A program made the translations under genes and the position numbers. The notes under the pieces were generated by a model. It had not been told where the DNA came from. It made no database searches and worked only from the letters and a program-made list of their open reading frames with translations. Below, piece after piece: positions 56,377 through 64,000 of a stretch of 64,000 nucleotides of DNA; the stretch's first letter is position 1, and every line of letters begins with the position of its first letter. The DNA is taken from the NCBI GenBank assembly GCA_001931905.2, contig MSJI02000257.1, positions 35,406-99,405 on the forward strand, read 5' to 3'. The stretch is from Cladosporium sp. IMV 00045 (taxonomy: Eukaryota > Ascomycota > Dothideomycetes > Cladosporiales > Cladosporiaceae).

Positions 56377-57897
56377 ATGATCGAACTCGGCCTCCAACGC
56401 ATCAGCCGGCTGCTATCAAAAACCCATCTCCCATGGCGAGCCATCCACGTCGCCGGCACCAACGGCAAAGGCTCAATATGCGTGTACATCTCAGGGATGC
56501 TCGAGGCATACAACAACTCGACCTTCCGTAAACAGAGCAAGCGACCACCAATCCGTCACGGCCGCTTCACGAGCCCGCATCTCATCGACCGCTGGGACTG
56601 CATTTCAATCAATCAGAAACCCGTCTCGTCCGCTCTCTTCCATGAAATCGAAAAGAAGGTCCTCCTGCGAAACGCGAGAGAGGACATAAATGCGAGCGAA
56701 TTCGAGCTCCTGACCGCTACCGCTTTCGAGATTTTCACTCATGAGAATGTCGACATTGGCGTGATCGAGGTTGGCATGGGAGGTCGACTCGACGCCACAA
56801 ACGTGCTGGGGCAAGAGGTCGCCGACGCTGAGGAATCCTCAGAACGCATCGTCAGAGCAAAACCCCTCGTCACCGCCATCGCGAAGATCGGTCTGGATCA
56901 CCAATCTTTCCTCGGCGACACTCTCGAGGCCATCGCTGCCGAAAAAGCCGGCATCCTCAAACCCACCGTGCCGCTCGTCTACGACACTTCCAACCCACCA
57001 GAAGTTCTGAACACATTCCAAGCCCTCGCCTCCAAGATCGGCGCTCCAACACCCAGACTGTCCGACCTCAACCTCCCCTGGCCAGACCTGACATCCACCG
57101 CCCTCCCACCCTCCGACGTCGCCACACTCAACATCCCCGGCGAAAGCACACCCAACAACCCCTCACAAACACCAACATCAGAAGAAACTCCCACCCCACC
57201 CCTCCACACCCAACAAAATACCAGCGTAGCCCTGCACGCCACCCTCCTCGCCCTCTCCCAACTTTCCCCACCAACACCAACCCCATCCCTCCCCTCCTCT
57301 CTCCTCTCCACCCTCCTCACCCTCCCCACCCACACAACCTTCCCAGGCCGCTTGCAACCCCTCCCCCTCACCCCTCTAATTCCCACGCGCACCACCCCCA
57401 TCCTCCTCGACGGCGCGCACAACGCTCAATCAGCCGCCGTGCTGGCCTCCGCGGTCTCCGAGCTGCGCGCAAAAGACACATCAACATCAACATCCACTTC
57501 AGGTTCGACTTCCACTCCCTCCGGTCGCGTGACCTGGCTCCTAGCCGCCTCGGATAGCAAAGACCTCCCCTCCCTCCTTCACCCCCTGCTGCGCGCCGAC
57601 GACGCCGTTCTGGCGGTCGAGTTTGAGAGCGTCGACGGCATGCCGTGGGTGAAAGCCATGCGGGCGGGGAAGGTGTTGGATGCTGCTAGGGGGGTGTTGA
57701 GGGAGAAGAGAAAGGGCAGGGGTGAGGAGGTGCTTGTTGGGGAGGAGTTTGGAGGGGATGTCGTGGGAGCGTTGAGGAGGGCGTGTGAGATCGCTGGCGA
57801 GGGGCCGTTGGTCGTGGCGGGGAGTTTGTATCTTGTGGGAAGTGTTTTGAGGGCGTTGAGGAGGGGGGAGGAGGGGGAGGGAGCGGAGAGGGGATAG
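56377..57897 (+). CDS. FOL3: dihydrofolate synthase (Fol3; folylpolyglutamate synthase family)
   Basis: A single exon of 506 aa. The start MIELGLQRISRLL is the family N-terminus. The ATP-binding P-loop GTNGKGS lies at residues 27-33, then GRFTSPHLIDRWDCI, VGMGGRLDATN and IGLDHQSFLGDTLEAIAAEKAGI, all characteristic of Mur-ligase-like folate enzymes. It adds glutamate to dihydropteroate to form dihydrofolate. The C-terminal domain motif LLDGAHNAQSAAVLASAV is intact. Oddities are two low-complexity inserts: a Pro/Thr-rich segment around residues 250-310 and a Ser/Thr run near 370 (STSTSTSGSTST). They make it longer than the yeast protein. Convergent with the lipoate ligase gene, 169 bp away. Confidence 0.95.
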   Translation: MIELGLQRISRLLSKTHLPWRAIHVAGTNGKGSICVYISGMLEAYNNSTFRKQSKRPPIRHGRFTSPHLIDRWDCISINQKPVSSALFHEIEKKVLLRNAREDINASEFELLTATAFEIFTHENVDIGVIEVGMGGRLDATNVLGQEVADAEESSERIVRAKPLVTAIAKIGLDHQSFLGDTLEAIAAEKAGILKPTVPLVYDTSNPPEVLNTFQALASKIGAPTPRLSDLNLPWPDLTSTALPPSDVATLNIPGESTPNNPSQTPTSEETPTPPLHTQQNTSVALHATLLALSQLSPPTPTPSLPSSLLSTLLTLPTHTTFPGRLQPLPLTPLIPTRTTPILLDGAHNAQSAAVLASAVSELRAKDTSTSTSTSGSTSTPSGRVTWLLAASDSKDLPSLLHPLLRADDAVLAVEFESVDGMPWVKAMRAGKVLDAARGVLREKRKGRGEEVLVGEEFGGDVVGALRRACEIAGEGPLVVAGSLYLVGSVLRALRRGEEGEGAERG

Positions 57898-58066
57898 ATT
57901 TGAGAGGGAGGTGGCGGAGGCTCATATGGTATCTGGGGGTTGTGCGTTTTTTCTTGTATATGATAGGCATTTTCTGCGCTTGAAGCGGGATATTTGAGTT
58001 ACATAGAAATACAATATGCCAGATCATGGCCAGCCGACTAAGGAATCAAAGAGGATAATTCCCGTC

Positions 58067-59435
58067 TCAAATCTGCGGCATAACCCTCCCCAAATACTCC
58101 GTGACCTCCTCCCACTTCCCCATCAACGCCGCATCCTCCGGCCTCGGCAAGACGTCCCTCCAATGCGTGATTTCATGCAGACGTTTCCCGACGAGCGTCT
58201 CGCCGATGGAGCTAGATAAAGAGGGGAAAGAAGGCGATAGCTCCACACTACATTCCGTGATTACACCATAGCGGGCCGTGAATTCTACGACTGGCGCGTT
58301 GCTGGCGCCGGGCAGTTTGTCCTGAGGTGAAGAGGCGTTGCCGCGTGAGGAGAACGTGAATTGGGGGGTTTGCAGGTAGGTCCATGCGTGGGACTGTAGA
58401 AAGTCAGTCGGTCAGGTCGTTGTGGTGCGTTTCGAACGGAAACAGAAAAAAGAAAAAAAGAAAAAAACATACCCTCAACTCCTCCACCCCCTTCCGCACG
58501 CCCTCGACCTCCGCGCACTCCTCCCCAACCGTCACAACACCGCCCTCCGGCTCTCCATACATCCTTTCAAAAAACTCCCTCACACCCTCCTCAAACCTCT
58601 CGTTCTCCAGCAGAATATTCCCCACCGGCGAACTAACACTCTCCACACCCCGCGCCGTGATGTAATTCTTCGCCGGCGAGTGCAAGTAGTGCGGAATGAC
58701 GTTCAGATTCGGACTGTTGAGCAGACACGTCCCGTGGTGCAGGGCGCGCGCGCGCGTGAGCTTGTACGCCGAGCCGGACACTTTGAGCGGGCGGATGGAG
58801 GCGCTGTGGTAGGGGGTGGCGTGGGTGTCGTCTAAATCCGTAGGCTGGGATGAGGTTGCTTTCGCGCCCTGGTCGAGAACGACGTCGTGGCGCTCGTTGA
58901 CGCGGGCGCGGGGGATGCCGTTGGCGCGGAGGGCGCGCACGACCATTTCTGCGTGCTTGTCGCGCGTGAATGTCGCGGAGGGGCAGATTACGGTCCAGTT
59001 CACGTTGCCTTGGTCATGGAAGACGGTGCCTCCTCCGCTGCGGCGGCGGACGAGGTCGACGGGGGCGGAGAGGCCAGTTTCGGGGAGGGGTGGTGGTGGG
59101 CCATTCTGGTGGGTTTTGTTGTTGGAGGTGGCGATGGCGTTGAGGAGGGCGAGGTTTACTTCGAGCCAGGGGTTTTGGTTGCGGCCGATGATGATGCTGG
59201 GTCGGTTTGTGTAGAGGAAGAGGATGACTGAGTCCGGGGGGGAGGTTTGCAGGAGGTGGTGCTCGATTGAGAGGTTGAGGTAGGGGTCGGAGGATGTGGA
59301 TATGTAGGATTGGACTGGTGAGGTGAGGTGTTTAAGGGAGGTTGAGGCGGAGAGACATCTTCGCTGGGGGTTTGTTGGGGTTAGTAATGATCTGACGGCG
59401 AGCGAGGCTCTGCATGGTGAGTAGCGGAATATCAT
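58067..59435 (-). CDS. mitochondrial lipoate-protein ligase (LplA/Aim22-like)
   Basis: Exons 59435-58473 and 58393-58067 (79-bp intron containing an A/T-homopolymer tract) give 429 aa. An Arg/Ser-rich N-terminus (about 30 residues) suggests mitochondrial import. The catalytic signature [20 protein letters not shown] and the lipoyl-AMP Lys region [22 protein letters not shown] are present, together with NERHDVV. Exon 2 adds a C-terminal domain ([15 protein letters not shown] onward to YLGRVMPQI) that matches the ligase accessory domain. It attaches lipoate to E2 subunits and the glycine cleavage H protein. Which of the yeast paralogues Lip3 or Aim22 is the ortholog cannot be decided by eye. 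The coding strand is C-rich in the 5' half and G-rich near the end of exon 1. Confidence 0.92.
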
Positions 59436-60039
59436 TGAGCCATCAGAGTGTTGTAGATGAACTATAAAAAAATAAAAAAAATAAAAAAAACAATTACTAT
59501 TATCAAAAAGAGAGGCTGCGTTTCTTTCTACATCTGTGCTTAGCGATGGATTGCGGCCGTTTGAGATGTGCGGAGAGAGACTTCTGCCCTATGGAGTTTG
59601 GAAGTTCCATAGAACAATCAACTGCATTAGGCAAACCAGGGCATGTCCATATCAGATAGATAGAATTTCGACATGGAACATTTCATGGCCATTATCATCG
59701 ATCTTTAGATTGTCGTATCTTTCTTTTCTTCCAGAAATACACATATCTGCACGTGATCAATCGATCAACCAACCCCTGCTTAGCCTGTGCCTGAGGGAGC
59801 GGGAGTACCTGCATACACAAGCGCGACATGTCAAACGTCCGTCCGCCTGCAACTCCCACATTCACAACACAAACTCAACCTCACTTCACCCGTCCTCTCC
59901 TGACGACAATCTAGGAGCCATCCCACGACATGCACATCCTCGTCTGAAAAAGACAATCACCATCCTCCCGGAAACGAAACGATCGTTCACCCGTCTGCTA
60001 CGTTCGGCCGGCCTCCAGCGAGCGCCCGCATAATGCGAC
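59436..60039. promoter_or_regulatory. shared upstream region of divergent lipoate ligase and SOG2 genes
   Basis: About 600 bp with both promoters. It contains an A-rich run with interspersed T near 59462-59491, a possible nucleosome-excluding tract. No gene is supported. Confidence 0.45.
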
Positions 60040-62986
60040 ATGGCGTCCGACAGTGTGAGCGTCACTACACCCTCTGAAACGAAGCCTCCCATGTCGACTG
60101 CCGAGGTTGTCGCGTACGTCCGCAAGGAACTCGACATTGACGACGAACACCTGGCTCGCGTCATCACCGCCAACAGCGCCGACCTGCCTCGCGATGCCCA
60201 CTCTGGAGTCACCCTCGATCTCAGCCACAAGAACATCAGAGAGCTGCCAGTGGAAGTCGTTGCTCTGATCAAGGACAAGGTGGAACGTCTGGCCCTCTCG
60301 CACAACCCACAGATCGCGGTGCCGACGGAGATCATACAATGCGACAGACTTCGCTACTTGAATCTACGATGGAACCAATTGAAGTACTTCCCAGAGGCGA
60401 TCCTGCAGCTGTCGAAGTTGGAGATTTTGGATATCAGCAAGAACCGTATTGTTGGGATTCCAGAGGATATCAAGCGCATGGCTTCGCTGAAGTTCCTGGC
60501 TGTTGCGAGGAACAAGATCACTCGGCTCCCTTTGTCGCTCGGCGAAATGGGCAGTCTCACCAAGCTGAAATTCGACGAGAATCCAATTGAGTTTCCACCA
60601 CCGGAGGCTTTGAAACCGCAGAAAGAAAAGGCTGGCACATTGGAGACGGAGAAAGAGAAGGACGTATGTCTGCAAGTGAAGCGTTACCTCCGCCAGGTCG
60701 CGCTTAGGGAGAGGTTGATGACCCATTCTGATCAGGAGACGAGGTATGATTGTGTGAGATTACAAAGGTATCAACGGGCTAACAATTCCCAGTGAGAGCA
60801 ACGTCGAGACTCCACGTCCTCCAAAACGAGGTATGGGCATGGGTGGCCGCTTCCCAGTACGACCCAGTATAAGTGGCATAGAGAACATTTCAGATCTGAA
60901 GAGCGAATCACCTTCAGACAATGCACCACCAATCCCAAAGCGCTCTCATGCTCGTATGTCGTCAGGAACTCTCGGGATGCAAGTCCAACGACCTGGCATT
61001 GCTCCGCTACACCAGACGAATGGTGAAGCCAGCCGCAGTCGTAGCGAGACTGTCTCCAGCCTCAGCAATATCCGCACTCGTCGCAACGGCTTCGTTCCAA
61101 GCAAACGGACTGTCAGTAGCAACAATGCCAGCACTGATCTCGGGTCAGTGAACGAGGTTGTTGGTCAAGGCTCGACCCGTTCCAGTCAAGCAACACTCAA
61201 AGCGGCACACTCGCGCAATCCTAGCGTAGCCTCAACCTACAACGGTTACCTCGCCCCGAATGGTAACAGCGATCTCTCCTCCGGTGCTGCCAGCCCGACC
61301 GATGGGCTCCTGAACCGCTACCAGCCTGATCGGAATTTGGGACAATCCCCGCAAAATTCGAGCGGCAAGCTGATAAAGTCGCGTCCCATCATGGCATCAA
61401 GACGCCTATGGTTTACTCTTATCGAATTGCAGCGTCCATTGAATCGCATCGCGGCAGGATTGAAAGACGGCACGCCGAAGCGTACAATGCTGGAGCGTCA
61501 GCTGTTCAACGCGAACACCCACGTCGAAGAACTTGAACGCCTGCTCACTCGCCTGGATAGCGGATTGGAAGACACGCCAAGCCGTGAATCAGCAGCAGCC
61601 ACCAACATCGCAACGGCGTGCAACAACGGTCTGAAAGCTTACGGCGCGGTCGTCAAGGAACTCAAGGGATTCGTGCAGAAGATTATATACGTCCTGGATC
61701 CAGTACTGATCCGTTGTCTGATGTTCCAAATCAATGCGTCCATCGTGGAAGCCAGGAATGTCTGCAAGTCAATGGGCTTCAGCATCATACCGCCGGCAGA
61801 GAAGCAAGACACACGAGCATCACGCGCCTGGAGCAGCAGAACAGTGACGCCCACTCAGCCTAAACCTCTCACGAACAGAAGGCTGAGAGGGCCGACCATC
61901 CTACGAAGCATCAGCAGCAACTCCACAATGCGTGCCATGCCGCCACCTGTTCCATTGAAGACAAGCAGCAGTCGCACCAACACGATGACCTCCATAGCAT
62001 CTACCATACCTCGATCCGCCGATTCATTCGCAAGTGGACAAAGCTCAGCCGCAACTTCCAGAAGCAACACCATGCGCAACGTGTCCGCCGAAGACATGGA
62101 AGAAGTCGAGCAATTCGAGAGAATCTTCCTCAAACTCCGAACAGCCTGCGACATCGCCAACCACGCCCTCCCTCACTGCCACACCGAGTTCACCGTGCAC
62201 AAAGACAACGCCGAAACTGCCGGCAAAACCCGCGCGGCGCACTATTGGTCCCTCGCGCTGAACAAATGCAACGCCGTCATCCGCGCCAACCAAGCCCTCT
62301 CCTCGCGCCTGAAACAAGTCAAACTCCGGGAACCGGGCGTGCGCAATCAGCGCGAATTCTGGCAACTGTGCGACGCCTTCGTGCAGACGTGGGCCGAGCT
62401 CGCGACCGAAGTGAAAGACATCGGCCAGCAGCGCATCGACATCACGACCATCAAAGCCGTCATGAAACCCGTCCAGCGCGCCATCAAAGACGTCAGCAAA
62501 TCCATCTCCGACTCGCCCCTCTACCACGCCGCTCTGCGCCCGCACCAGAACGCCTTCGCCCTCTCCTCCCCGCAGTCCCTCGCGCCTCCCTTCCCCGCCG
62601 GTCTCAACACCTCTCTCGCCCAATCTTCCAGCCCCTACACAACCATCACCCCCTCCTCCTCAACGACCAGCGTCCCCGCCACCCCTCTCGCCGCAGCCCT
62701 CGGCCCCGCCGCCCAAGCCACGCTCTCCTACACTTCTTCCCAGCCTTCCGCCGGCAGCAGCGAGTATCTGCCGCACTCTGCGGCTTCCGCGCAGCCGATG
62801 GGGCTGGGCGTCAGGAATATGCACGAGAGGCTGGATACCATGATGCAGCATCCGAGCGGCGGCGGGTATGCGCATTATCCGCCTGCGTCTCAGCAGGGGC
62901 AGGGCCAGGGACAAGGGCAGTATCATGCTGGTGGTGGGTATGCGGGGTTTCCGCATACGGCGAGGAGGGTTGATATGAGTCGATGA
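60040..62986 (+). CDS. SOG2: leucine-rich-repeat protein Sog2 (RAM/MOR signalling)
   Basis: Exons 60040-60743 and 60793-62986 (49-bp intron) give 965 aa. Leucine-rich repeats occupy about residues 55-200 (LDLSHKNIRELPVEVV, LRYLNLRWNQLKYFPEAI, LEILDISKNRIVGIPEDI, LKFLAVARNKITRLPLSL). The Sog2 domain follows a disordered Ser-rich linker and covers about 400-800 (RLWFTLIELQRPLNRIAAGLKDGT, YGAVVKELKGFVQKIIYVLDPVLIRCLMFQINASIVEARN). Sog2 is a scaffold of the NDR-kinase (Cbk1/Cot1) pathway controlling polarised growth and cell separation. The C-terminus is Gln/Gly-rich and encoded by G-rich sequence, whereas 62500-62720 is C-rich. The start is chosen at 60040; the MASDSVSV start follows the upstream leader. 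Confidence 0.94.
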
Positions 62987-63709
62987 TGAGTGGGGATGAG
63001 AAGATGATGTGTTTTTTTGAGGGAGGGTTTGATATTATGTTTTTTTTTGTCTTTTTCTTGCTGGTTTCCATGGCGTGGAGTTTTTCGGTTTTGGTTCGAA
63101 GCAAAGAGTACAATATTTTGGGCACAGCAGCACAGTACAGCATAGCGGATGAGTTCCTCAGAGTCAGCGGGCGTTTTGTTTGAATTGACTTGGTGGGAGA
63201 TGTGAGTATGAGCATGGGCATGAGCATGGGCATGAGAGTAAGGGAAGAGGAATACAGGCCGTCACTTATCTTGTTTCGAGAGAGAGGGGGGAGTACGATC
63301 ACAACTGCAAAGAGAATCACAATTGGCAAAAGATGAGTTCGGAGAATCGATTTTAAAGAACACTCTCAAACCAGCTCAGGTGTCTTTCTCTCATATTTCT
63401 CCCTCCGATGATAAAGACTAAGAAGAAGCGGCACTTTATGAAATCCAAGGTCTTGAGGAAACAGCTTTTCGTTTTTTTGCATGTGGTGTACGAATCGTAC
63501 GTTCGCGCTCCGTGGCTTGGACTTATGCGAGGGCATAGCAAGGTAAGTATGGTTTGACTAGGTACCTATGATGATGACATGAATGGAGTCCAAGGGGCAC
63601 ATGGATTGGAGCGTCGAGGAAAGACACGATTGGTTTACATGCGGACGATTTGCGAATCGGAAGAGAACGCGTTCGTTGTGAAGTTACCGTTCTCCTGCCA
63701 AAGGATCCA
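62987..63709. other. intergenic region downstream of SOG2, with a short tandem repeat
   Basis: About 720 bp. It contains the SOG2 3' flank and, at about 63204-63234, a run of a 12-base unit (atgagcatgggc) repeated about two and a half times. No gene is firmly supported; the frame of the next entry is open back to 63578 but lacks an ATG before 63710. Confidence 0.45.
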
Positions 63710-64000
63710 ATGGCGCAAGTTCAACCTTTGGAGTATTGGCCGACACGCCAGGGCTCCCAATGGTACACCGAGAACCTCACATGTATCATCTGCCACAAGA
63801 AGTTTGAAAAGACTGAACGAATGGAAAGCGAAGAAGGCCGCCTCGGTAACAAGATTCAAGAGAAGACACATGCAAGATTTTTATTTTTCAGCAAGCTATG
63901 TGTCCCACCCGGAAAAATCTCAGACGTTCCCAGACGAGAGAAGCTCCTCTCCCCCCGGCGCGTGATGGCGCGCTCAAGGAAAGAAGACGAACCACTCAAT
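63710..64000 (+). CDS. possible gene start, incomplete at the window edge
   Basis: From the ATG at 63710 (context ccaATGg) the frame is open to the end of the window, 97 codons, and it is also open upstream to 63578 without a stop. The translation begins MAQVQPLEYWPTRQGSQWYT and has a CIICHKKF segment, then basic and Ser-rich sequence. I do not recognise it. The CxxC is a single pair, so a zinc finger is not established. It could be the first exon of a gene or chance open sequence. Confidence 0.35.
   Translation, partial: MAQVQPLEYWPTRQGSQWYTENLTCIICHKKFEKTERMESEEGRLGNKIQEKTHARFLFFSKLCVPPGKISDVPRREKLLSPRRVMARSRKEDEPLN

Noticed and set aside
63579..63965. A 128-codon plus-strand frame near the right end
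   Set aside because: It overlaps the frame from 63710 in another phase and has a less protein-like sequence; the 63710 frame is open to the window end and is listed at low confidence instead.

Overview
The window is nuclear DNA of a filamentous ascomycete. Genes carry short GT..AG introns (mostly 49-110 bp), intergenic distances are short, and the gene set is fungal: SepH/Cdc7-type septation kinase, Sog2, CYP505-type P450 fusion, tyrosinase, CFEM-like GPI protein, STAND-type N-terminal domain. Melanin-type tyrosinase and several fungal-specific families suggest Dothideomycetes (black-yeast or Capnodiales-like), but that placement is inference. I count 23 complete genes, one gene copy cut by an assembly gap, and one possible gene running off the right end. 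I saw no tRNA, rRNA, CRISPR or transposon by eye.

Layout. 0.3-4.1 kb: MFS transporter (ACS/Dal5 type) convergent with a secreted tannase-family esterase. 5.7-12 kb: Aco2-type aconitase convergent with a CYP505-type P450-reductase fusion that carries an apparent 1-nt frameshift. 13.2-15.7 kb: secreted tyrosinase with a separate C-terminal exon. 16.0-23.0 kb: two diverged copies of the same ~3.5 kb intergenic segment on either side of a 20-N gap, arranged as a dovetail overlap of two contig ends; this looks like an unmerged haplotype overlap rather than a biological duplication. 22.9-23.6 kb: CFEM-like GPI protein. 25.2-29.9 kb: SepH kinase. 30.7-39.6 kb: coiled-coil protein of unknown role, mitochondrial glutaredoxin 5, phosphopantothenoylcysteine decarboxylase, four-TM membrane protein, SERF-like protein, sphingolipid delta-4 desaturase, cytochrome oxidase subunit VIIc/Cox8. 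40-46 kb: Elp1 and Lst8. 47.6-53.5 kb: STAND-N/ankyrin protein, GPI-anchored CE1-type esterase, SET-domain protein. 54-63 kb: disordered protein of unknown role, dihydrofolate synthase, lipoate-protein ligase, Sog2. The right end may hold the start of another gene.

Most genes are independent housekeeping units (Fe-S/lipoate/CoA/folate metabolism, TOR, Elongator, septation and RAM signalling), not a biosynthetic cluster. Ecological genes (tannase, MFS, tyrosinase, CYP505, CE1 esterase) suggest a plant- or litter-associated, melanised fungus. Two sequence-level observations stand out. One is the dovetail false duplication, which suggests a diploid, dikaryotic or hybrid source. The other is a repeated pattern in which the coding strand switches from C-rich to G-rich towards the 3' end of genes on both strands.

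Exon boundaries were read by eye from splice consensus, frame continuity and family knowledge; no alignment or search was run.
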